From positions 168,373-232,372 of the forward strand of contig CAWBCR010000027.1 in assembly GCA_963787375.1 (NCBI GenBank): DNA of 64,000 nt, given 5' to 3'. The notes below the pieces were generated by a model. It worked only from the letters and a program-made list of their open reading frames with translations. It ran no database searches and had not been told where the DNA came from. The stretch is from CAWBCR01 sp963787375. GTDB lineage: Bacteria > Chloroflexota > Anaerolineae > Aggregatilineales > UBA3940. Both the position numbers and the translations under genes were made by a program. Shown one piece after another: positions 56,428 to 64,000 of the stretch. The first letter of the stretch is position 1. The number at the start of each line of letters is the position of its first letter.

Positions 56428-58103
56428 CGGCTCACCGCATAGATCGTGTACGCGCCCTGCTGAAGGGCCGCACTAAGCCCCAGCGCCGACGCGTCAAAGC
56501 AGGCCGCCGAGCAGGCGTCGGGCGTCTCCGGCGGGCCGACCCACACGTAATCCACACCCGCCGCGTCGAGCAGTGCCCGGCGCGCGTCGTCGCTCATTTC
56601 GCCAAGGAAGAACGCGTCCGCCTGCTGTTGCTTCCTGGCGTAGTCGACCGTCTCCGGCCCGTGGCCCACGTACACCCGTACCCCCGCGTAGGCCGGCAGT
56701 TCATTGCCCGACACGCTCGACGAGAGCACCACGCTGCCAATCGGTGCGTTCTGGCGCAGCCAGTCGAGCGCCGCGAGTTCGTCCGAACTATGGTAGATCG
56801 GCCAATCGGGCACCGTCGCGGTCAGCGCGCCGCCGCCCAGCAGTAGCAGTGTCGACGGGATGATCAGCAGCACCGCGCCAGACAGCGCAAGCTGCCGCAG
56901 CCGGTAGCCCGCGCTTGGCCTGTCGCCCGTCGCGCCCGCCGACTTCTCGCCGAGCAGCCGCCACATGCCCATGGCTGCCAGCACCGCCAGCGGCGCGATG
57001 ACACCTTCCAGCAACCGCCGCTGCACGCCCACCGGCAGATAGGCCATCAGCAAAGCCACTGGCGGCCACGTCAACAGTAGCGCGGTGCGGTGCGTGATCG
57101 GCCTCCGCAGCAGCCCCACCAGATCCGGCAGCGCCAGCAGCACCAGCACCCCGAAAGCCATCACAAAATCGGGCAGTGGCGGTGAGGGCAGTGCATTCTG
57201 CTGTCCCCAGCTTGCAAACACCGGGTTTGCCGTGAACAGCCACGCGTTGTAGGCGACCAGCCCTGCCGGGATCAGCCCGGCCAGCGCGGCGAGGCGCGCC
57301 TCTGCCCACGGCAGCCGCCGCCTGCCGATCCAGAGCGCGGCCAGCCACGCCAGCGCCAGCACGCCCAGCAGCGCCGCATAGAACGGCACGATCACGCCCA
57401 TCACGCCCCATACCAGCCCGGCCAGCGCCGCCCGCCGCCAGTCGCGCCGGTCAGCGGCGCGGAACATCAGCAGCCAGCCGCCCAGCAGCAGCGAGCGCGC
57501 CAGTGCGAGATGCGGCAGCCCGTACAGCAGCAGGATGGTGAATGCCTCCGGCACGTAGAACTCCACCGGCAGGTCGACCGCCGCGTGGATCGCACCGGTG
57601 CGCGACAGCACCACCGGGATCCAGCCCAGCCCGCCCGCCAGCGCACCCAGCGCCCACGCCAGCCGCCGCTGCGCGGCCCCGTCGACGAAGTCGGCGACGA
57701 AGCAATACAGTACGGCCAGCAATCCCAGCCCGAACACCACCCGCGCCACATGGTAGGCCGCGATCAGCGTGCCGATGCTCACCCGCTGCCCCTGCCCACT
57801 GATCCATGCGGCCAGCTTGCCCAGCGCGATGTACTGCACGTAGGCGAAGCCCGCCGCGTGCGGCTCGGTGGTGTACACGATGTGCAGCAGCCAGCCGTCG
57901 TAAGCCCCGTAGCGCATCTTGGCAATGTACGAGTGCATGTCGTCCAACGCAAACAGGAAGCCGCCGAATCGCGCCGACGGTGCGTGGTGCAGCCAGCCGA
58001 CGATGTACGGCGCGCTGAACAGCGCCATCACGATGACGCTCACCACCGCCAGCCAGCGCCATTCCGCCGCGCTGATCAGCTTGCGCTCGCCCGGCGCGTT
58101 CAT
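56424..58103 (-). CDS. Multi-spanning membrane protein, paralog of the 60,293-61,900 product
   Basis: The 559-residue product starts at ATG 58103 after AGGAGG and has about eleven helices. It starts with a hydrophobic helix and the external loop ARFGGFLFALDDMHSYIAKM, then YDGWLLHIVYTTEPHAAGFA, VADFVDGAAQRRLAWALGAL and NPVFASWGQQNALPSPPLPD. The C-terminal soluble part has GVRVYVGHGPETVDYARKQQ and GVDYVWVGPPE. The same motifs in the same order occur in the product of the operon's first gene. The start overlaps the upstream stop (TGATG) and its stop overlaps the next start. A GT-C-like role is likely, given the LDDMHSY acid loop, but the family is not named here. Confidence 0.75.
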   Translation of the reverse strand: MNAPGERKLISAAEWRWLAVVSVIVMALFSAPYIVGWLHHAPSARFGGFLFALDDMHSYIAKMRYGAYDGWLLHIVYTTEPHAAGFAYVQYIALGKLAAWISGQGQRVSIGTLIAAYHVARVVFGLGLLAVLYCFVADFVDGAAQRRLAWALGALAGGLGWIPVVLSRTGAIHAAVDLPVEFYVPEAFTILLLYGLPHLALARSLLLGGWLLMFRAADRRDWRRAALAGLVWGVMGVIVPFYAALLGVLALAWLAALWIGRRRLPWAEARLAALAGLIPAGLVAYNAWLFTANPVFASWGQQNALPSPPLPDFVMAFGVLVLLALPDLVGLLRRPITHRTALLLTWPPVALLMAYLPVGVQRRLLEGVIAPLAVLAAMGMWRLLGEKSAGATGDRPSAGYRLRQLALSGAVLLIIPSTLLLLGGGALTATVPDWPIYHSSDELAALDWLRQNAPIGSVVLSSSVSGNELPAYAGVRVYVGHGPETVDYARKQQQADAFFLGEMSDDARRALLDAAGVDYVWVGPPETPDACSAACFDASALGLSAALQQGAYTIYAVSR

Positions 58104-60312
58104 CACGCGGCCCTCCTGCGCCTCAGCGCCCAGCCCGCGATCAGCGCCAATACCGTCGCGCCGCTGATCGCCATCCCGGCGAAATCCGCCGCCGGGCGAT
58201 AGGCCACCTCGACGTGATGCGTGCCGCTGGTCGGCACCGGCACGCCCACCAGCACCCCGCCGACCACCTGCACCGGCGTGCGCTGCCCGTCGACCCACGC
58301 CCACCAGCCCGGTGCCCATGCTTCTGGCAGCACCAGCACTGCCGGGTCGGGCGCAGACAGCAAGTCGTAGGTCGTGTTGATCAGCACATTGGGGGAGGGA
58401 TCGCACGGCAGGCGCGTCGGCTGTGGGCCGGCCTGCAGTGCGCCGCTGGCATCGCCCGGTGTCACCACCGGCACGATCCCCCCCGGCGTCTCGTACACGT
58501 ACACCCCGGCGACCTGCCCGCGCGACGTTAGCCCCGGCGCGTCGATGGGAAAGTGAGCCGTCACCCAGCGCACGCCCAGCGCCGCCAGTTCCTCCGTGCG
58601 CGGCGTAAAGGGCCGCAGCGCCTGCGCCATGTCCACACTCTCGCCCGGCGGGACGGGCGGCGCGGTCACACTGTAGCCCTCCGGCGGCACGCCTGCTGCC
58701 TCGCTAATGATCGACGCGCTCCAACTGAGCTGAAACGGGTCGACGCCGCCCAGCGTGGGGATGTTGGCCGCTGCCGCCGCCGGGCCGATCAGGTCGAACG
58801 ACGGCGAGTACACCCGGTCGCAGCCGCCGCCCATCGCGGCGATCAGCGCCCGGTCGGTCAAATCGGCGGGGTCGGATGGGCGTCCCTCGGCCAGCGTCGG
58901 AGTTCAAGCAGCAGCAGCGAAGCCGCCAGCGTGGCGATCAGCAGCCCGCCGCCTGCCGTCGCGCGCGTCAGGCGCAGCGGCAGGACGCGCAGCCCGCCGC
59001 CCAGTGTGAACAGCCCCGCGCCGGTTGCGGCCAGCGCCGCGCCAAAGCCAATCAGGCTGAGCGGCGCGTCGGGAATCGCCACCCACACCACGATCAGCCA
59101 CACAATTCCCCCGGCCAGCGTCCCCAGCGACGCCAGCCGCCCGGCGTGGCCCATGCGCCGCCCAAGCAGCGCGTCAAGCCCCAGCATTGCCAGCGCCGCG
59201 GTGGACAGGTCGACGGCCAGCCACGCCCGCGCCGGCACGCGGAACCAGCTCACCAGCGGCAGCCGCGCTGCCAGCCCCCACAGCGGGCCATTCGCGCCCA
59301 GCGCCCACAACGCCGCGACCACCGCCACCGCCAGCCACAGGATCGCCTCAGCGCGCCGCGCGCGCCGCGCGAAAGCCCACCCCGCCAGCGCGATGACCGG
59401 CACGCCGAGGTACGTCATCCACTCCTGAAAGCCGCCCGCGTCCGCAATAAACGTGCCCAGCAGGTAGCCCGGTGGCAGCGAGAACACCGACGCTTCCCGC
59501 GCGGTGATCGCCGACCGCGTCAGCATCGGCGACAGCGCCAGCAGCGGCACCGCCTGCACCGCCACCAGCCCGCCGAAGATCGCCAATGCCAGGCCACCGC
59601 CTGCTGCGATCCGGCCCGCGCCCGCGCGCTTTCCCGCTGCCGCCGCTACGATCCCATAAGCCGCCGCGACCGGCAGCATGTAGAATGCGATCCGCACGTC
59701 GGCCAGCGCCAGCAGCGCCGCGACCACCCCTGCCCTAGCCGCCGCGCCGGCCAGTGCCTCACGTTCGGCCTCAGCCAGCCGCCGCGCCGCAACCATCAGC
59801 CACGGCGTCCATGCCAGCGCATACACAATGTCGAGGTGGCCCGCTCCCAGGTGCGCAGCCAGCTTCGCATTGAGCGCCAGCGCCACCGCACCGAACAGCC
59901 CCGCTAGCGGATCGAGATGCTCGGCGCGCGCCCAGGCGATCACACCCAGCGCCAGCCACGCCATATGTAGATAGATCAGCACGTCGAGATGAATGGTCGG
60001 CGGGAGAATCAGCACCAGCCACTGCGGCGGATACCACACCTTGCTAAGCGGGTTCGCGGCGAAGGGTTGGCCCAGCAACTTGAGCGGGTTCCACAACGGC
60101 AGGACGTGATGGGCCAGCACGCTGTTTCTCAGGAATGCAGCGTTGGGCCAATGCGCGATGGCTGCATCGGAGAATGGGCTGCCCGGCGGATAGGGCAGCG
60201 TCCCCGGTGGCACCATCCACACCGCCGCCAGCAGCGCCGCCACCACGGCCACCACCGATGCCCACCGCCATCGCACCGCCGGCTGGTTCAGCTCACCGGC
60301 TGCCGACGGCAT
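58103..60312 (-). CDS. YfhO family membrane protein (first copy in the operon, frame interrupted near 58865)
   Basis: Two frames form one protein of about 736 residues. The N-terminal part has HVLPLWNPLKLLGQPFAANP and WYPPQWLVLILPP, the YfhO loop, and ten or more helices ending LLLLELRRWPRDAHPTPP. The frame ends at that point; adding one C near 58865 gives PTPPDLTDRALIAAMGGGCD and continues into the soluble domain with RVYSPSFDLIGPAAAAANIP, LPEAWAPGWWAWVDGQRTPV and GTHHVEVAYRPAADFAGM, a clear YfhO closing domain. Its 5' end overlaps the preceding gene by 20 bases. It is a paralog of the operon's fourth gene, with which it shares the WNP and YPPxWL patterns. Confidence 0.8.
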
Positions 60313-61900
60313 AAACCGTCAGCTCCCCATCCGAGGAGGTAAACACCGCCGGCCCCGGCGGTTGACACATGGCCGCATCGCCACTGAGGGACATCTCGCG
60401 TGGGCCGACGATCACGTAATCCACCTGCTCTTTCTGGATAACCGAGCAGTCGACCCCTGTGTAGAAGTCGACGACCTCCGCCCGCCGCTGCGGTGCGTGC
60501 AGCGTCTCGAACGGATGGCCGTAGACGACCCGCAGCCCGCGCGTCGGCAGGAACAGGCTCAGCTCGGGCGAAGCCAGCACCAGCGGGTCATGTGGCTGCC
60601 CGTTCGACGCCAGCCAGTTCATTGCCTGAAGCTCTGGCTGCTGGATGAAGTAGCTGCCCCCGCCTTCTCTGACCAGATTCAGCGAACCGATCATCGGGAA
60701 CACGATAGCGATCACTGTCGTCGGGATGAACAGGCTGAACGCCACCACGACCCCCAGCAGCCGCCAGCGTCCTGCCACCTGTGTCAGGATGACGCGCCAC
60801 AACCCCCGGCCCGCGTAAACCGCCAGCGGCGCGATCAGACCCAGCGCAAAGCGGCGCTGAAGCCCCAATGGGGCATATAGCATCAGCATCGAGCTGCCCA
60901 ACCACACCAGCAGGAACAGGTCGCCTTCGTACAGATTGCGTCGCGATGCCCACAGCGCCGTCCCGGCCAGAAGCAGCAGCGGCCCGAAGGCGACCAGGTA
61001 CTGCCACACCGGCGGCGAGGGGGTGAGGTTCTGCGCCATCCAGGCCTGGAAGACCGGGTTTTCGCCCGAAATCGCCCAGGCGTTGTAGGCCACCAGCGGC
61101 AGGCCAAACAACAGCACCACGCTGCCCCATGCCACCTGCCGGGCAGGCCATGCGCGGTAATGCCACCAGAACCACGCTGTCAGAGCACCGTAGGCCAGCC
61201 CCAGCGGCAGCAGCGCAAATGGTGACACGCTCACCAGCAGCAGTGCGCTCGCCGCCAGCCCCACTGTCTCGACGTCAAAGTCGGGCATCTTGGCCGTATC
61301 GTCCAGCGCATTGCGCGCCAGGATGTGCGCGATCATCACTGCGGCAGCGATGGCCCATGGAAAGTGCGCGTTGGCATACAGCGCCTGCAGCGGGAAGGCT
61401 TCCGGCAGCACCAGCAGGTCGGGCGTGGCCTTGCCGAAGATCAGCGCCACCCAGCCGAAGCCCGCGCCCAGCGCAATCAGCAGCCACGTCACACGCCGCT
61501 GCTCGACGTCGTCGGTCCAGTCGGCGACGAAGCGATACAACGCCACAAACATGATCAGGCCGCCCACCACTCGCACGACGTGAAACACCAGGATCGGCTC
61601 CTGGCCCAGCATTCGCGCCAGGTGGCCCATTGCCAGGTAGAACGTGAACAGGAACACGCCGCGATGCTGTTCCGGCGTGTAGGGCAGGTGGAACAGCCAG
61701 TTGCCCTCGTAGCCCTCGTATATCTTGGCCTGGTAGGAGGCCCCGTCAATCGGGCTGACCAGTACGCCCATGAAATGTGCAGACGGCCTGCCAACTCCGT
61801 ACGCCCAGATGAAGGGAACAGATACCAGGATGATCAGGACGGCGCTTGCGATGAACACCCAGCGCCATTCGGCAGTCTCAATCTCGCCGTGGGTTAACAT
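60293..61900 (-). CDS. Multi-spanning membrane protein, first gene of the YfhO operon
   Basis: From ATG 61900 (GAGG upstream) the product has 535 residues and about eleven helices. After the first helix comes SAHFMGVLVSPIDGASYQAK, then YEGNWLFHLPYTPEQHRGVF, VADWTDDVEQRRVTWLLIAL, NPVFQAWMAQNLTPSPPVWQ and a soluble end with GLRVVYGHPFETLHAPQRRA and QVDYVIVGPREMSLSG. Every one of these has a counterpart in the third gene of the operon, so the two are paralogs. A longer upstream frame exists but has no start site and would cross the divergent promoter region. The gene is divergent from the zinc-ribbon gene. Confidence 0.75.
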   Translation of the reverse strand: MLTHGEIETAEWRWVFIASAVLIILVSVPFIWAYGVGRPSAHFMGVLVSPIDGASYQAKIYEGYEGNWLFHLPYTPEQHRGVFLFTFYLAMGHLARMLGQEPILVFHVVRVVGGLIMFVALYRFVADWTDDVEQRRVTWLLIALGAGFGWVALIFGKATPDLLVLPEAFPLQALYANAHFPWAIAAAVMIAHILARNALDDTAKMPDFDVETVGLAASALLLVSVSPFALLPLGLAYGALTAWFWWHYRAWPARQVAWGSVVLLFGLPLVAYNAWAISGENPVFQAWMAQNLTPSPPVWQYLVAFGPLLLLAGTALWASRRNLYEGDLFLLVWLGSSMLMLYAPLGLQRRFALGLIAPLAVYAGRGLWRVILTQVAGRWRLLGVVVAFSLFIPTTVIAIVFPMIGSLNLVREGGGSYFIQQPELQAMNWLASNGQPHDPLVLASPELSLFLPTRGLRVVYGHPFETLHAPQRRAEVVDFYTGVDCSVIQKEQVDYVIVGPREMSLSGDAAMCQPPGPAVFTSSDGELTVYAVGSR

Positions 61901-62008
61901 GACCTCATCTCTCCGTACCGGCCCACTCTGCGACCGCTCACCGCACTGCCCGGCCAGGCGGCTGTCAGTTGAACACAGCCCTACCACAGTCTCTTTGTGC
62001 GGCACGGT

Positions 62009-62037
62009 TGCTACCCGTTTTGTGCCAGTAGTATAAT
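62009..62037 (+). promoter_or_regulatory. Predicted sigma70-type promoter of the zinc-ribbon gene
   Basis: TTGCTA (about 62008-62013) and TATAAT (62032-62037) are 18 bases apart. Transcription from about 62044 would leave an 80-base leader before the GTG at 62125. Confidence 0.6.
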
Positions 62038-62124
62038 GTGCCCAGCCTGCTAGCGAAAGAGACGCGCCGTCTCCACTGCAGCGGTCGCACATCACCTGTC
62101 CACGTTGCCCGGGAAAGGCCACCG

Positions 62125-62829
62125 GTGACACAAACTGCCGCATTATATCATCTGCAATCGCTTGACAGCCAGATAGACGCCGCCCGCAAGCGCCTGGACG
62201 ATGTCAACCGCCAGCTTGGCGACAATGCCGCCCTCCGTGAAGCGCAGGCAGCGGTCGACGTCGCGCGCGCCGATCTGACACACTGGCAGACCCGCCAAAC
62301 CGACCTGGACTTGGAGCGCCGGCAGCTTAAAGAAGAGGCCGATACGCTCGAAGAGCGGCTCTACTCCGGCAGGGTATCCAACCCGCGCGAGCTTGAGGAC
62401 ATTCAGCACAAGGTCGCGGAGTTGCACCGCCGCTGGGATTCGCTGGAGGAACCGGTGCTTGAGGCGATGCTGGAGATCGAGCAGCACACCGCCGACCTCG
62501 CCGGGGCGGATGCCGATCTGGAGCGTGTGACGCAGGAGCAGGCCGACACGACCGGCGAGTTGACCGCAGAGAAGGCCACGCTGACCGCCAGCCTGGCCGA
62601 TCTGACCGACCGGGCGGAGGCCCTGCGCAAGACGGTCGACGCCTCATATCTGCGTCTGTACGACTCGCTCCGCGCGAAAGCGGGCGGTATTGCTGTTGCC
62701 GAGCTGAGTTGCAACCATGAATGCGGTGTGTGCGGCGTGCAGATCACCTCGCGCCTGGCGCAGCAGGTGGGCCGGGATGAGGTGTTAACCTGCCCCACCT
62801 GCGGACGTATTCTCGTAACGGGTAGATGA
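62125..62829 (+). CDS. Coiled-coil protein with C-terminal C4 zinc ribbon (CT398/DUF164-like)
   Basis: The 234-residue product from GTG 62125 (GGGAAAGG upstream) starts TQTAALYHLQSLDSQIDAAR, then a long coiled-coil hairpin to about residue 185 with LYSGRVSNPRELEDIQHKVA, the central conserved loop of this family. The last 45 residues form a zinc ribbon with CNHECGVCGVQIT and LTCPTCGRIL. This matches the C4-type zinc ribbon family that includes Chlamydia CT398, thought to bind sigma54 or secretion components, and HP0958 of Helicobacter, a flagellar mRNA/RpoN chaperone. No flagellar or sigma54 genes are in the window. The next gene follows after 10 bases and is probably co-transcribed. Confidence 0.88.
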   Translation: MTQTAALYHLQSLDSQIDAARKRLDDVNRQLGDNAALREAQAAVDVARADLTHWQTRQTDLDLERRQLKEEADTLEERLYSGRVSNPRELEDIQHKVAELHRRWDSLEEPVLEAMLEIEQHTADLAGADADLERVTQEQADTTGELTAEKATLTASLADLTDRAEALRKTVDASYLRLYDSLRAKAGGIAVAELSCNHECGVCGVQITSRLAQQVGRDEVLTCPTCGRILVTGR

Positions 62830-62839
62830 GGGGGACCTG

Positions 62840-63982
62840 ATGAACGACATCATCTTTCTAGCAGCCGGGGCCGTCGGGGCCACAATTCTGGCCGTCGTCA
62901 TCTACACCCAGCGCGAACGCATCATGGCGCTGCGCAGCACCGTCGCGAACTCCGCCAGCGCAACCCGCCAGCGGCTGACGCGTGGGGCAGAGGCGACCTA
63001 CCGTGACGCCGTCGTCCAGATGGCCAACGCTATGCACCTGGCCGGTCACTTGGTCCCACTGGAGCAAATCGCGGTCGTGCCTGGCTTCTACGCGCTCAAC
63101 GATCCGTTTGATCCGCTCGACGAGGAGAACCCGGAGTACGACCGCCCGCACAACCTGATCCCCAGGGCACCCGATTGGCCCCAGGCGCTGGCCAGCTTCT
63201 ACCTGCCCGGCATTCCGCTGAACCAGCTTCTGCGCGGCACGCCGCATATCGCGCTGCTGGGGATGCCCGGCAGCGGGCGTACCGTCGCACTGGCGACTAT
63301 CGCGCTGCTGGTCGCGCGGCAGACGCAGGACGAGCAGCCCGGTAGCCTGCTCAAGGAAAAGCGCCTGCCGATCTACTTTCACCTCGATGACGTTAACCTC
63401 GACCCGGAGTTCTACGGCGTCGGAGCCGACCCGCTGTTCCCGATGGTCGAAGCGGCGCGCATCCGGCTGCGTGGCCTTGCCACGCGCCTGATGGGCGCAG
63501 TGCAGAGCGAGTTCGCCGAGGGCGGCGGGCTGATCCTGGCCGATGGCTGGGACGAGATCTCGCCGGAGAAGCGTTGCAAGGTCGCCGAGTGGCTGCGCGT
63601 GGTGCTGGAGACATACCCCGGCAACCGGCTGGTCGTCGCCGGGGGGCTGCACGGTTTTGGCCAGCTCCAGTCGCTCGACCTGCGTCCGGTCTACGTGATG
63701 CCGTGGGGCGCGTCCGAATACGCGCAGATTGGCCAGTTATGGGCCGCGGCGTGGCCGACCATCGGTGGGACGTCCCGCGAGCCGGCCCCTGCGCCATCCG
63801 AGGACCTCGTTCGCCGGGCTGTGCGCGGCAACCGCGCCCGCACCCCGCTCGACGCGACGCTGCGCGTGTGGGCCACCTTCGCCGGGGACGACCCCGGCCA
63901 GGGCCAGCGCGGCTGGTTCCAGGCCTATCTCAACCGCGTGCTGCCCGCTCCCGACCTGGTGGTCAGCAATGAACTGAACTGA
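62840..63982 (+). CDS. Membrane-anchored P-loop NTPase, NACHT/STAND-like
   Basis: The 380-residue product has one N-terminal membrane helix (IIFLAAGAVGATILAVVIYT), a basic Ser/Ala-rich linker, then a P-loop module. Walker A is IALLGMPGSGRTVALATIAL near residue 141 and Walker B GLILADGWDEISPEKR near 231, the hhhhDGxDE form typical of NACHT/STAND ATPases; the region LVVAGGLHGFGQL fits the sensor strand. The C-terminal part has WGASEYAQIGQLWAAAWPTI. No repeat or effector domain follows; it stops near the window end and may continue if the stop is another sequence error. Its role is unknown: STAND NTPases often act in signalling or phage defence, but the N-terminal anchor here may instead place it at the envelope. 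Confidence 0.75.
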   Translation: MNDIIFLAAGAVGATILAVVIYTQRERIMALRSTVANSASATRQRLTRGAEATYRDAVVQMANAMHLAGHLVPLEQIAVVPGFYALNDPFDPLDEENPEYDRPHNLIPRAPDWPQALASFYLPGIPLNQLLRGTPHIALLGMPGSGRTVALATIALLVARQTQDEQPGSLLKEKRLPIYFHLDDVNLDPEFYGVGADPLFPMVEAARIRLRGLATRLMGAVQSEFAEGGGLILADGWDEISPEKRCKVAEWLRVVLETYPGNRLVVAGGLHGFGQLQSLDLRPVYVMPWGASEYAQIGQLWAAAWPTIGGTSREPAPAPSEDLVRRAVRGNRARTPLDATLRVWATFAGDDPGQGQRGWFQAYLNRVLPAPDLVVSNELN

Positions 63983-64000
63983 ACCAGTAGAGGACATAAC

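Noticed and set aside
62038..62124. N-terminal extension of the zinc-ribbon protein from ATG 62038
   Set aside because: The codon overlaps the predicted transcription start, and the family-typical N-terminus begins at GTG 62125.

Overview
The window is GC-rich, densely coded bacterial chromosome. No rRNA, tRNA, CRISPR array or replication origin was recognised, although I did not run a structural RNA search. The gene content suggests a member of the Chloroflexota, probably Anaerolineae-like. The reasons are the many lipoproteins with Thr/Pro-rich linkers, a Tad pilus locus with a receiver-CpaE fusion, a large block of GT-C and YfhO-type membrane proteins, and a phosphonate-type ABC permease with an extra N-terminal region. 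This placement is inferred from gene content, not from a marker-gene tree.

Layout. Positions 1-9,985 hold a flavin reductase tail, a glycosidase-like lipoprotein, a cysteine hydrolase, two tandem DegV proteins, a YbaK-type deacylase, a small lipoprotein, and an MFS transporter with two family 2 glycosyltransferases. Positions 10,077-15,964 (minus strand) hold a PhnCDE-type ABC transporter with two binding proteins and a membrane-anchored Ig-like protein. A truncated ISAs1-like element (about 16,097-17,166) sits just upstream of the folC promoter. Positions 17,249-30,445 carry housekeeping genes: folC, lon, pth, mfd, a TolB-like lipoprotein, an HNH nuclease and the ribosome hibernation factor hpf. 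Positions 30,513-38,582 (minus strand) carry comF, a Tad pilus set (two TadB/C-like proteins, TadA, CpaE), a 48-residue Flp pilin and a NarL-type two-component pair. From 38,725 to 61,900 the window is dominated by twelve multi-spanning GT-C/YfhO-type membrane proteins, with one polyprenol-phosphate mannosyltransferase-like enzyme, a lipoprotein and a LiaF-like protein with GGSGS repeats. The window ends with a coiled-coil zinc-ribbon protein and a membrane-anchored P-loop NTPase.

How the genes work together. The Tad genes, Flp pilin and two-component pair probably form one pilus assembly and control unit. The GT-C/YfhO block plus the mannosyltransferase-like enzyme fits polyprenol-phosphate-sugar dependent glycosylation at the membrane, with acceptors unknown. 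The Phn-type genes form an import operon for phosphonate, phosphite or a similar oxyanion.

A strong caveat: at least twelve genes are interrupted by apparent single-base indels (fifteen in total, mostly insertions) that restore family-typical protein when corrected. This looks more like uncorrected sequencing error than gene decay. Affected genes are annotated across the full span with the shift position given.
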